Of a DNA stretch of 64,000 bases, positions 33,383 through 41,416 are shown one piece after another. Each line of letters opens with the position of its first letter. Position 1 is the first letter of the stretch. The notes under the pieces were generated by a model. It was not told the origin of the DNA. It saw nothing but the letters and a program-made list of their open reading frames with translations, and searched no databases. Position numbers and translations under genes: made by a program. The DNA is from Pseudobutyrivibrio xylanivorans (GTDB taxonomy: Bacteria; Bacillota; Clostridia; Lachnospirales; Lachnospiraceae): NCBI RefSeq assembly GCF_008935055.1, contig NZ_CP043028.1, forward strand, positions 2,448,501-2,512,500, in the 5' to 3' direction.

Positions 33383-34672
33383 ATGGAATTAGTAAGAGTG
33401 CAGGACAGTGATTATCAAAAGGCATACGATTTGTTTATGACTTTTAAACAGGATGAGAATGGATTTATAAATTGTGTGTATGGCTATGATTACAATCAGT
33501 TCTTGCAGTGGATAGAGAAAAAGAGAAACTGGTCTGAGGGAAAAGATCTTCCAGAAGGTTTTGTGCCAGATACCACCTTTTTGTTGTCGGATGATGATAA
33601 GTATGTGGGAGTTTTTAACTTGAGACACTGCTTAAATGATTTCTTAAGAGAAGGTCCAGGACATATTGGCTATGGTATTTCTTCAAAATTCCGTGGCAAA
33701 GGTTATGCTACAGAAGGTCTAAAATTAACTTTGGCAAAGGCAAGAGAGATGAGCATTCATGAGGCGTATCTATCTTGCAATAAAGACAATACCGCCAGTC
33801 TTCGGGTGCAGCTAAAAAACGGAGCATACATTCATCATGAGAATGATACAAAGTACTTCACAAGAATAAATTCTATAGATGAAAATGGTTCAAGGCAGGA
33901 AATAGTTAGTGATTTTTATACTGATTATAATGAGGAAACAAGATTAGAGCGCTCTAGACACGGTCAGTTAGAGTATGCCATTACTATGGAATATGTTCAT
34001 AGATACTTGGGAACAGACGCTAAGATTTTAGAGGTAGGTGCAGGTACTGGAAGATACTCTATTGCTCTTGCCAAGGAAGGCTATGATGTGACATCAGTAG
34101 AGCTTGTGGAGAAAAATATAGGAATTCTTAAGGAAAAGAGCGCGGGACTTTCTAATCTTAGAGCATTGCAAGGTGACGCTACTGATTTAAGCTGCCTTAA
34201 AGATGATTCCTATGATGTTACTTTAGTTTTTGGCCCAATGTACCATCTTTATGAAGATGTAGATGTTAATAAGGCTATTGATGAAGCAATCAGGGTAACA
34301 AGGCCAGGTGGAACAATCTTATTTGCTTTCATATCCGTATTTGCGATAATGTATTCAAATTATTTCCAGGGCAACTGGAAATTTGGAGAGGAGGAGAATT
34401 TCTCTTCAGATTATAAGGTGAAACATTTTAAAGAACAGCTATTCACCGGTTATGATGTTGTTGATTTTGAAAAGTTATTTGAGACAAAGGCTGTCGAATG
34501 GATTACAACAGCTGGAGTAGATGGATTATTAGAGCCAATAGAGCATCGACTTGACTTTTCTATTCCAGAAGAAGATTTTGAAGGTTTCAAGAACTGGTAC
34601 CTTGCTTTTTCAGAAAAGAGAGAGCTTCTAGGACATACAAATCATCTGCTTTACATTTGTAGAAAAAAATAA
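33383..34672 (+). CDS. GNAT acetyltransferase fused to SAM methyltransferase
   Basis: A 429-residue fusion. Residues ~1-175 are a GNAT domain (HIGYGISSKFRGKGYATEGL acetyl-CoA loop; CNKDNTASLRVQLKNGAY). Residues ~195-429 are a class I methyltransferase with motif I ILEVGAGTGRYSIALA, the acidic end of beta-2 in VELVEKN, and the motif IV-like DVTLVFGPMYHLYE. ATG at 33383 follows AGGAGG. Each domain alone is common; the fusion acts on an unknown small molecule or antibiotic. The uORF and terminator upstream resemble control of antibiotic-resistance genes, so a drug or toxic-metabolite modification role is a reasonable guess. Confidence 0.85.
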   Translation: MELVRVQDSDYQKAYDLFMTFKQDENGFINCVYGYDYNQFLQWIEKKRNWSEGKDLPEGFVPDTTFLLSDDDKYVGVFNLRHCLNDFLREGPGHIGYGISSKFRGKGYATEGLKLTLAKAREMSIHEAYLSCNKDNTASLRVQLKNGAYIHHENDTKYFTRINSIDENGSRQEIVSDFYTDYNEETRLERSRHGQLEYAITMEYVHRYLGTDAKILEVGAGTGRYSIALAKEGYDVTSVELVEKNIGILKEKSAGLSNLRALQGDATDLSCLKDDSYDVTLVFGPMYHLYEDVDVNKAIDEAIRVTRPGGTILFAFISVFAIMYSNYFQGNWKFGEEENFSSDYKVKHFKEQLFTGYDVVDFEKLFETKAVEWITTAGVDGLLEPIEHRLDFSIPEEDFEGFKNWYLAFSEKRELLGHTNHLLYICRKK

Positions 34673-34695
34673 ATGATAAATGTTATCAATTTAAA

Positions 34696-34738
34696 AGTTG
34701 CAAATGCAACTTGGGGTTATTGCCTCTTAAGCTAAAAT
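34696..34738 (+). promoter_or_regulatory. ldh promoter with Crp/Fnr operator
   Basis: AGTTGCAAATGCAACT at 34696-34711; -10 TAAAAT at 34733-34738. With a start at ~34745 the operator centre (34703.5) is at -41.5, as at hcp. The half-sites are identical to those at 21655-21670. Confidence 0.65.
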
Positions 34739-34773
34739 GTAGGAGAATAAAGAAAAACGTAGGAGGTACAATC

Positions 34774-35721
34774 ATGAGTAAAGTAAATGAAAGAAAAGTT
34801 GCCGTTGTAGGTTGTGGATTTGTTGGTTCAGCATCAGCCTTTGCACTTATGGAGAGTGGATTATTTTCTGAGATGGTTCTCATTGATGTGAACAAGGACA
34901 AGGCAGAGGGTGAAGCCCTTGATATCAGTCATGGTTTACCTTTTGCAAAGCCAATGTCTATATATGCAGGCGATTATAAGGATGCAGGGGATGCGGCAGT
35001 TGTAGTTGTTACTGCAGGTGCAGGCCAGAAGCCTGGTGAGACAAGACTTGATCTTGTAAAGAAGAACGTAGGAATCTTTAAATCAATTATTCCTGAGATT
35101 ACAAAATACAATAAGGATGGAATTCTTCTTATTGTAGCTAACCCTGTTGATATTCTTACATCTGTAGCTGTAAAGCTCAGTGGCTTCCCTGAGAATAGGG
35201 TATTTGGTTCAGGTACAGTTCTTGATACAGCCAGATTTAAATATTTGTTAGGTGAGCATCTTGATGTAGACAGCCGTTCTGTTCACGCTTTCATTATTGG
35301 AGAGCATGGTGACAGCGAAATAGCTGCATGGTCTTCAGCAAATGTATCAGGAATTCCAATCCATGATTTCTGTGAGATGAGAGGCCATTTTGAGCATGAG
35401 AAATCAATGGCGAGAATTGCCGAGGATGTTAAAAATAGTGCTTATGGCATTATTGAGAAGAAGGGTGCTACTTACTACGGAATTGCCATGAGTGTTCGCA
35501 GAATCTGTGAGGCAATAATTCGTGATGAGAAGTCAATTCTTCCAATTTCCAGCATCCAGCATGGAGACTTCGGAATTGATGGAGTGGCACTTAGTATGCC
35601 AGCTATAGTTGGTAGAAACGGTGTTGAAGGTTCCGTTCCAATTCGTCTAAGCGAAGAAGAAAAAATTGCACTTCAGGCTTCAGGAAATACATTGCAGCAG
35701 GTATTGGACGAGGCTTTCTAA
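34774..35721 (+). CDS. ldh: L-lactate dehydrogenase
   Basis: A 315-residue NAD-dependent enzyme reducing pyruvate to L-lactate. It shows the Rossmann motif VAVVGCGFVGSASA, the coenzyme-specifying aspartate in LIDVNKDKAEG, the active-site loop following AGAGQKPGETRLDL, the catalytic histidine in IIGEHGDSEIAAWS and the NPVDILT segment. ATG 34774 has AGGAGG upstream. A Crp/Fnr-type site identical in its halves to that of hcp precedes it, so lactate production may rise under nitrosative or redox stress. The Nudix gene follows 24 bp later. Confidence 0.95.
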   Translation: MSKVNERKVAVVGCGFVGSASAFALMESGLFSEMVLIDVNKDKAEGEALDISHGLPFAKPMSIYAGDYKDAGDAAVVVVTAGAGQKPGETRLDLVKKNVGIFKSIIPEITKYNKDGILLIVANPVDILTSVAVKLSGFPENRVFGSGTVLDTARFKYLLGEHLDVDSRSVHAFIIGEHGDSEIAAWSSANVSGIPIHDFCEMRGHFEHEKSMARIAEDVKNSAYGIIEKKGATYYGIAMSVRRICEAIIRDEKSILPISSIQHGDFGIDGVALSMPAIVGRNGVEGSVPIRLSEEEKIALQASGNTLQQVLDEAF

Positions 35722-35745
35722 TAAAGAAAAAAGGAATAGTGTATT

Positions 35746-36216
35746 ATGAATTATCTTGGAGATTTGAGAAAAACTTTTGGGCATGAGCTTCTTATGACAG
35801 TTGGATGTGGCTTATTACTTGAAAATGAAAAGGGCGAAGTGCTACTCCAAAAGAGAAGTGACAATGGGTTGTGGTGTATCCCAGGAGGAGCATTAGAACC
35901 ACACGAGACATACATTGAAGCAGTAAAAAGAGAAGTATTTGAAGAGGTGGGAATAAAGATTACAGATCCAGAATTGTTCGGTCTTTATTCAGGAGAGGAT
36001 AGAGTGATTACCTATCCAAATGATGACGTTGTATATTCTCTTGCTGTGATTTTTAAGGGTCATACCTATGAAGGAGAGATTTCTGATGAGGATTGTGAGG
36101 TATTAGAGCATAGATTTTTTGCTAAGGATGAAATTCCAAGGGATATGCTATTTATACCTGATGCAAGACCGATTTTAGATTGGGCAGATGGCGGGAATAC
36201 CTGTTTGGTAAAGTAG
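35746..36216 (+). CDS. Nudix hydrolase
   Basis: A 156-residue protein with a complete Nudix box: GGALEPHETYIEAVKREVFEEVGI (described by its residues G..E..REVFEEVG) starting near residue 46. Such enzymes cleave nucleoside diphosphates linked to another group (for example ADP-ribose or oxidised nucleotides). Substrate unknown. It is co-oriented with ldh and close to it, so it is probably co-transcribed. Confidence 0.88.
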   Translation: MNYLGDLRKTFGHELLMTVGCGLLLENEKGEVLLQKRSDNGLWCIPGGALEPHETYIEAVKREVFEEVGIKITDPELFGLYSGEDRVITYPNDDVVYSLAVIFKGHTYEGEISDEDCEVLEHRFFAKDEIPRDMLFIPDARPILDWADGGNTCLVK

Positions 36217-36512
36217 ATTAATGTGATATTAAAATTTCTTTATCGATAAAAATAATCAATAAAATAATATGAGATTTCTTGAGTAATCTAATGAGTTCTG
36301 CTATTCTACTTTTGGTTAGAGATTTCTAACTAGTGTAAGACTTCTAGCTGGCATTAATGAAATTGCCAGCTAGAATCCTGCTTAGCAGTTTATCCTGGAA
36401 TGAGTGCGTTTAATGTTAGTATTAAATAAGCATTAAGCTAAATCATTAAAAAAACACAAGGAAAGGTTAGAATACCCCTATATTGTGATAGACAGTATAG
36501 GGGTAAGATTTT
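36217..36512. other. 296-bp gap with palindromes before the ZIP gene
   Basis: Contains GTTAGA-GATT-TCTAAC (36315-36330), then a 12-bp inverted repeat TTCTAGCTGGCA (36342-36353) with TGCCAGCTAGAA (36364-36375), and a hairpin over the ZIP ribosome site (36473-36505). None is followed by a clear U-tract. No gene seen. Confidence 0.6.
36473..36505 (+). promoter_or_regulatory. Hairpin masking the ZIP transporter ribosome site
   Basis: TACCCCTATA (36473-36482) and TATAGGGGTA (36496-36505) form a perfect 10-bp stem with a 13-base loop. The only ribosome-site-like bases before the ATG at 36513 (AGGGG) are inside the 3' arm. Alternatively it is a DNA operator for a metal regulator. Confidence 0.5.
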
Positions 36513-37280
36513 ATGTGGCAAATAATTATTATTCCATTTTTAGGAACCAGCTTAGGAGCTGCTAGCGTATTCCTTTTTAAGGAAGGTATGACAGAAAAAC
36601 TTCAGAGGGCGTTGACTGGCTTTGCGTCTGGTGTAATGGTGGCTGCGTCATTCTTCAGTTTGATTTTACCAGCGCTGGAACAGGCCACTGATATGGGAAA
36701 AATGCGTTTTATACCAGTGGCAATAGGTTTTGCGATTGGTATGCTTTTTTTACTTGTGCTGGATGTATTGACTCCACATATGCATTTCAATCATTGTGAA
36801 GAAGGTCTTCACAGTGGGTTGAAGCGCACAACAAAGCTGGTGTTAGCTGTCACACTTCATAATTTGCCAGAGGGAATGGCTGTAGGTATTGTGTGTGCAG
36901 GCTGGTTGTATGGGAATTCTTCAATTACTTTTGCTGGCGCATTGGCGTTATCACTGGGTATTGCAATTCAAAATTTCCCAGAGGGTGCAATAGTTTCAGT
37001 ACCTCTTTTAGGTGAAGGGGTGCCAAAGGGGAAGACATTTCTTTATGGTGTTTTATCGGGAATTGTGGAGCCCGTTGGCGCGCTTCTTGTTATTGCTGCA
37101 TCAGCCTTACTAATTCCTACGATGCCATATTTACTTAGCTTTGCTGCAGGAGCAATGATGTATGTTGTAGTGGAGGAATTAATCCCAGAAATGTCTGAAG
37201 GCCCACATTCAAACATCGCCACAATATGCTTTGCGGCAGGATTTATTTTGATGATGGCATTGGATACAGGATTAGGTTGA
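36513..37280 (+). CDS. ZIP-family divalent metal transporter
   Basis: A 255-residue membrane protein with about eight helices. ZIP metal-binding helices are seen as VTLHNLPEGMAVG and IAIQNFPEGAIVS, plus VVEELIPEMSEG. A histidine-rich loop, TPHMHFNHCEEGLHSG, lies between helices 3 and 4. Members such as ZupT import zinc, iron or manganese. A hairpin covers its ribosome site. A double hairpin ends the gene (37312-37366). Confidence 0.9.
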   Translation: MWQIIIIPFLGTSLGAASVFLFKEGMTEKLQRALTGFASGVMVAASFFSLILPALEQATDMGKMRFIPVAIGFAIGMLFLLVLDVLTPHMHFNHCEEGLHSGLKRTTKLVLAVTLHNLPEGMAVGIVCAGWLYGNSSITFAGALALSLGIAIQNFPEGAIVSVPLLGEGVPKGKTFLYGVLSGIVEPVGALLVIAASALLIPTMPYLLSFAAGAMMYVVVEELIPEMSEGPHSNIATICFAAGFILMMALDTGLG

Positions 37281-37333
37281 GTCTAAGGATTAATTAAATA
37301 ACTTATTATTGGAGTCCTTCGGGACTCTAATAA

Positions 37334-37366
37334 AGTCAGTCATGGAAGCCATGGCTGGCTTTTTTA
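37334..37366 (+). terminator. Terminator after the ZIP gene
   Basis: GTCAGTCATGG and CCATGGCTGGC with loop AAG and then six T; a smaller GAGTCC-TTCG-GGACTC hairpin lies just upstream. Confidence 0.85.
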
Positions 37367-37371
37367 TATTC

Positions 37372-37423
37372 TTGAATATATACTTCTGTGGAGTTATAAT
37401 ATATATACTTCTAGAGAAGTATA
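37372..37423 (+). promoter_or_regulatory. Promoter and operators of the DUF3990 operon
   Basis: -35 TTGAAT (37372-37377), 17 bp, -10 TATAAT (37395-37400). A perfect palindrome TATACTTCT-AG-AGAAGTATA (37404-37423) covers the start site, and an extra half-site, TATATACTTCT (37377-37387), lies in the spacer. This is typical of autorepression by an XRE-type antitoxin. Confidence 0.7.
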
Positions 37424-37432
37424 GGAGGCTAT

Positions 37433-38086
37433 ATGGATAATATTATTCTATATCATGGATCTGAGAGAATTATAGAAAAGCCAAAGTATAAAGAGGGCAA
37501 TATATATAATGATTATGGACAGGGATTTTACTGTACAAAGCATATTGAGCTTGCTAAAGAATGGGCAGTAGATGATGAAAGGGCAGGATTTGTAAATTCG
37601 TATGAGGTAAATTTAGAAGGATTAAAAGTTCTAGATTTAAATGGCAGTGAGTATTCAATTTTGAATTGGCTAACTGTTTTATTAGAGCATCGCAATGTCA
37701 AAATTAGTAACCCTGTAGCGTTAGATGGCTTGGAGTATTTAAAGAAAAAATATTATGTGGATATAGAAGAATATGATGTGATAGTTGGTTATAGGGCAGA
37801 TGACTCTTACTTTTCTTTTGCTAGAGCATTTGTTTCAAATTCCATTAGCATTTCACAACTTGAAAAGGCCATGTATCTTGGAGAGCTGGGAACGCAATAT
37901 TTCATCAAGAGTGAAAAAGCTTTTTCAAGATTAAAGTTTATTGAGGCAAATCCTGTTGACTATATAGACTATTATCCAAAGAGAATGTCAAGAGATACAA
38001 TCGCAAGAAATAGCTATAATGAGATTTCTAACACCTTGGATAAGGGTGGAGTTTACATTTTGGATTTAATGCGAGAGGAGAGCTAG
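37433..38086 (+). CDS. DUF3990 protein, ADP-ribosyltransferase-like, probable toxin
   Basis: A 217-residue protein. The start, IILYHGSERIIEKPKYKEG, followed by YGQGFYCTKHIELAKEWA, is the DUF3990 signature and resembles the H-Y-E type NAD-binding core of ADP-ribosyltransferases (YHGS for the histidine strand, GFYCT for the tyrosine strand). The ending QLEKAMYLGELGTQYFIKSEKAF supplies a candidate final catalytic strand. AGGAGG precedes the ATG. The next gene, an XRE regulator, starts 1 bp after the stop, and a palindromic operator covers the promoter. This is a toxin-antitoxin-like arrangement. Activity is inferred from fold similarity only. Confidence 0.75.
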   Translation: MDNIILYHGSERIIEKPKYKEGNIYNDYGQGFYCTKHIELAKEWAVDDERAGFVNSYEVNLEGLKVLDLNGSEYSILNWLTVLLEHRNVKISNPVALDGLEYLKKKYYVDIEEYDVIVGYRADDSYFSFARAFVSNSISISQLEKAMYLGELGTQYFIKSEKAFSRLKFIEANPVDYIDYYPKRMSRDTIARNSYNEISNTLDKGGVYILDLMREES

Positions 38087-38087
38087 T

Positions 38088-38729
38088 ATGGTTCATGCAT
38101 ATAATCAAATGTATCTATATGATGCAATGTTAAACTTGGCAGAGGCATTTGATGTTGCTGTTAATGGATATAACTTTACATTGAATTTTTTTATGCAGCT
38201 GTTTATAAACTCTGGTATTGCCCATCAATTTGAAGTTGGTAATCCTAGATATCTGGTTGGAAAATCAGGGACAGAATTGGTGGATACAGTTGTAACAAAG
38301 GTTTATGGGATTGATGGTCGTAAGGAAGTGGATACATCATATACTCCACCTACTGTAGAATACTGGACAGGATGGGTGTTGGCATATTATCAATGGTCTT
38401 CTGGTAAATCATTCAGAGACATTCAGAAAATTATAACAGTAGAAGAGCTCAGTAAGAAATATAATCCATATCACGAAATGGATGAAGAAAAGATTGTTGA
38501 ATATATTAATAGTAAAGCTGAGCATGCAGATACAGTCAGAAGGCTTCAGGCATATAGAAAGCTTTATGGAATGTCACAGAGTGAATTAGCCAGGGAGGCA
38601 GGGATTAATCTGAGGACCTTGCAGCAGTATGAAATTGGTGCAAAGGATATAAATAAAGCCGCTGCATCTACTGTTTTATCACTAAGCAAAGTATTGAAAT
38701 GCAGACCGGAAGATTTGTGTGGGGAGTAG
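38088..38729 (+). CDS. XRE-type HTH protein, probable antitoxin/repressor
   Basis: A 213-residue protein. The N-terminal ~150 residues are a helical domain of unknown family (LNFFMQLFINSGIAHQFEVGNPRYLVGKSGTELV described by position 30-65). The C-terminal part (about 155-213) is a clear XRE helix-turn-helix: RLQAYRKLYGMSQSELAREAG, then INLRTLQQYEIGAKDINKAA. The N-terminal domain probably binds the DUF3990 protein encoded immediately upstream. It is the likely binder of the palindrome at 37404-37423. Confidence 0.8.
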   Translation: MVHAYNQMYLYDAMLNLAEAFDVAVNGYNFTLNFFMQLFINSGIAHQFEVGNPRYLVGKSGTELVDTVVTKVYGIDGRKEVDTSYTPPTVEYWTGWVLAYYQWSSGKSFRDIQKIITVEELSKKYNPYHEMDEEKIVEYINSKAEHADTVRRLQAYRKLYGMSQSELAREAGINLRTLQQYEIGAKDINKAAASTVLSLSKVLKCRPEDLCGE

Positions 38730-38732
38730 AAA

Positions 38733-39263
38733 ATGTACTTAATATCAGCATATTTTGATGAAAAAGCAAATAAAATCTTATCAGGATATATTGATGGTGT
38801 GGCAAAAGCTTGTGGAAATAACTTCATGATAGATAACAATGTACCATCACACTTGACCATTCTTAGCATAGAAGCCAAGGATGAGGAAGCGGTAGTGGAA
38901 AAGGCTTCGGCTGTGATGAAAACACTATCATCAGGAGAAATTCTGATTCCTACTTTAGGACAGATATTACCTGGGGTAATCTATGCATCCCCAGTGATAA
39001 ACGAATACATAATGGACTTGCAGGTAAAGTTATATGAAGCATTAAAAGATATGGAAGAAATATCCTTTAGTAAATATTATCTACCATATTCCTGGATGCC
39101 TCACATAACTTTAGGCAAGACACTAGAGCCAGAGCAAATGAAGGATGCATTTACATACCTGCAGAAATCATTTGTCCCTCTAGAAGCAAAGATAGTGGAG
39201 ATTGGAGTCGCCAAGACTAATCCTCACAGGGATATTTATTCAAACACGCTGGCGCAATCCTGA
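38733..39263 (+). CDS. 2H phosphoesterase (2'-5' RNA ligase family)
   Basis: A 176-residue protein of the 2H superfamily, with two H-x-T/S motifs: SHLTIL near residue 45 and PHITLGK near residue 130. Such enzymes open 2',3'-cyclic phosphates, hydrolyse ADP-ribose cyclic phosphate or cleave 2'-5' links. It starts 3 bp after the XRE gene with GGGGAG upstream, so it belongs to the same operon as the probable ADP-ribosyltransferase. Its role there could be to reverse or process the modification. The 3' end overlaps the convergent aldo/keto reductase gene by 28 bp. Confidence 0.8.
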   Translation: MYLISAYFDEKANKILSGYIDGVAKACGNNFMIDNNVPSHLTILSIEAKDEEAVVEKASAVMKTLSSGEILIPTLGQILPGVIYASPVINEYIMDLQVKLYEALKDMEEISFSKYYLPYSWMPHITLGKTLEPEQMKDAFTYLQKSFVPLEAKIVEIGVAKTNPHRDIYSNTLAQS

Positions 39264-40366
39264 AGTCTTTCAATAATATTTATATGCTGAGGACAAACAC
39301 TTTCGCACTGTCCACACTGGACACATGCGCTGGCAACACCGCGATCTTTAGTTGCCTTTTCGTAATCCTGTTTACCAGCTTCTATTTGTTCCCAAATAAG
39401 CTGTTTGTTTCTGGCAGAGAAAATCTCTGGAATAGGAATTTGCATTGGACAACCGTCTGTACAGTAGTGACATGATGTACAAGGAATAGAATCAATGCTA
39501 TCAAGTATATTCTGCGCTTTTGAAATAACCTGCTGTTCTTCATTGGATAGAGGCTTAAAGTTACTCATATATGAGAGATTATCAGCCATCTGCTCTACAT
39601 TAGACATTCCAGAAAGTACAGTGATAATTCCATCTAAGGAAGCAACGAAGCGGATAGCCCAAGATGCAATACTTGTATTAGGATTTGCTTTCTTTAAGAG
39701 CTCACGTACTGCAGCTGGAGGATTTGCCAGTGTACCACCTTTGATTGGCTCCATAACCACGATAGATTTACCGTGCTTTCTAGCTACCTCGTAGCAGCCT
39801 CTGGACTGTACATTAGGATTGTTCCAGTCAGCATAGTTAATTTGAAGCTGAACGAATTCTGCATCTGGATGAGCTGTAAGAATTTCATCTAAGCGCTCAG
39901 GCGTATCGTGGAAAGAAAAGCCATAGTGCTTGATAAGCCCTTTTTCTTTCATCTCTTTTACGTAGTCCCAAAGATGCCATTCTTCGTATTTTTTTAAGTT
40001 TCCATCTGAGAGAGCATGGAGCAGATAATAATCAATGTAGCCTGCACCAGTACGCTCCAAGCTGGTAAGAAGCTCCTGCTTTGCACTTTCCTCATCATGA
40101 GCTGCAAAAGCTCCAAGCTTTGTAGCAAGAGTGTAGCTTTCTCTAGGATATCTGTCTACGAGAGCTACTTTTGCTGCCTTCTCGGATTCGCCACCATCAT
40201 AAACAAAGGCAGTATCAAAATATGTAAGACCTGCTTCCATAAACATATCTACCATTTTCTTGGTCTGTTCAATGTCAATCTTTGAAGGATTGTCAGCTTC
40301 CTTTGGCAGACGCATCAAGCCGAAACCAAGCTTAGGTGTATTTTCACCAAAAAATTTTTCGCCCAT
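39236..40366 (-). CDS. Aldo/keto reductase with C-terminal ferredoxin domain
   Basis: A 376-residue oxidoreductase. Residues ~1-275 are the aldo/keto reductase barrel (GFGLMRLP, YFDTAFVYDGGESE with the catalytic tyrosine, DYYLLHAL). Residues ~285-376 carry two 4Fe-4S motifs: CTSCHYCTDGCP and CVQCGQCESVCP. This fusion family is common in anaerobes; physiological substrates are unknown. It is convergent with the 2H phosphoesterase gene and overlaps it by 28 bp. Confidence 0.9.
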   Translation of the reverse strand: MGEKFFGENTPKLGFGLMRLPKEADNPSKIDIEQTKKMVDMFMEAGLTYFDTAFVYDGGESEKAAKVALVDRYPRESYTLATKLGAFAAHDEESAKQELLTSLERTGAGYIDYYLLHALSDGNLKKYEEWHLWDYVKEMKEKGLIKHYGFSFHDTPERLDEILTAHPDAEFVQLQINYADWNNPNVQSRGCYEVARKHGKSIVVMEPIKGGTLANPPAAVRELLKKANPNTSIASWAIRFVASLDGIITVLSGMSNVEQMADNLSYMSNFKPLSNEEQQVISKAQNILDSIDSIPCTSCHYCTDGCPMQIPIPEIFSARNKQLIWEQIEAGKQDYEKATKDRGVASACVQCGQCESVCPQHINIIERLQDCASVFE

Positions 40367-40477
40367 ACATAGTCTCCTTTTACAAATTGTTAATCTAAAT
40401 ATATCACATATATTTTTTAGCGACTAATTGTTTGTTGATTTATGTATTACTATTTTTTGTTATTCTATGTGGTGAGT

Positions 40478-40524
40478 AAGAAAGGTTTAGCCAGTTATTA
40501 ATTCATTTTATAACTGGTTATTAT
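40478..40524 (+). promoter_or_regulatory. Single AAGAAAGG box and hairpin before the HipA-like gene
   Basis: TAAGAAAGGTTT with core AAGAAAGG at 40478-40485, matching the six-box array at 42205-42320. It is followed by AGCCAGTTAT and ATAACTGGTT arms (about 40489-40520) and a T-rich run. Confidence 0.45.
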
Positions 40525-40597
40525 TTTTACCAATAAATACTATAAAACTTGACGATAGTAAAGATTTAAAATTATAATCTGTATAGGAGGTATTCCT

Positions 40598-41416
40598 ATG
40601 CAAATTTTTTTTGATTTAGAAGATTTAAGATATTTAGATTGGAGCAAGACGAGGCATAGTTCTGGGACTGCCGGCACCCTTCTGAAAGCCCAAGAGATTA
40701 TCAATGGAAGAAAAGTATATTACAAACTTTCTAGATTTGATACGAGAAAAGGAATTATTGGTCATGAATGTGTGAATGAAATCATTGCTGATAGACTATT
40801 GACCTCGCTTGGAATAGAGCATTTGGATTATGAACTTGTTCATGCTTTAATTCTTATTCAGGGGGAAGAGTATGAGACTTATATATGTCGCTCATATGAT
40901 TATAAAAAAGCAGGTGAAAAGAAAATTGCACTTGATGCATTTTATGAGGTAATGGCTGAGCCAGGAGAATCTTCATTAGATTTTTGCAAAAGACAAGGTT
41001 GGTTAGAATATATTTATAATATGTTCACTATAGATTATCTTATTTTAAATCGAGATCGACATGGTGCAAATATTGAGGTGCTTAAAGATATAGAAGGAAA
41101 TATAAGATTGGCACCATTATTTGATCAAGGCTTATCTCTTCTGTATGACACAAGAGAACCAGAAAAGTTAACTAAGAAGGAGTTATTGGAAGATATTAAA
41201 GTAATGGATTTTATTGGTTCAGGCTATACTTTTGAAAATCTTTCATTGATTCCTCAAAAGAAAATGTTAAAACTTCCTTCTAATAAAAAAGAAATTATAA
41301 CTTCTTTGTTTGATGGAATAGATGATTCAATAATGAAAAAAGGATATTGCGATAAAATTTGTGAAATGATTTCTGAAAGGTGGAAATTATATGAAGTACT
41401 TCGAAATAAGAAGTGA
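40598..41416 (+). CDS. HipA-like kinase domain protein
   Basis: A 272-residue protein with the HipA C-terminal kinase core: catalytic loop TIDYLILNRDRHGANIEVL and the metal-binding segment APLFDQGLSLL near residues 185-195. The nucleotide-binding side is in the AQEIINGRKVYYKLSR and HECVNEIIADRLL segments. It lacks the N-terminal subdomain of classical HipA. AGGAGG precedes the ATG. The next gene overlaps its end by 26 bp. Toxin function is suggested by family and arrangement, but the partner is not a HipB of standard type. Confidence 0.78.
   Translation: MQIFFDLEDLRYLDWSKTRHSSGTAGTLLKAQEIINGRKVYYKLSRFDTRKGIIGHECVNEIIADRLLTSLGIEHLDYELVHALILIQGEEYETYICRSYDYKKAGEKKIALDAFYEVMAEPGESSLDFCKRQGWLEYIYNMFTIDYLILNRDRHGANIEVLKDIEGNIRLAPLFDQGLSLLYDTREPEKLTKKELLEDIKVMDFIGSGYTFENLSLIPQKKMLKLPSNKKEIITSLFDGIDDSIMKKGYCDKICEMISERWKLYEVLRNKK

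Noticed and set aside
34696..34711. A Rex (NADH-sensing) site at ldh
   Set aside because: The half-site AGTTGC differs from TTGTGA-type Rex sites and equals the hcp site instead.
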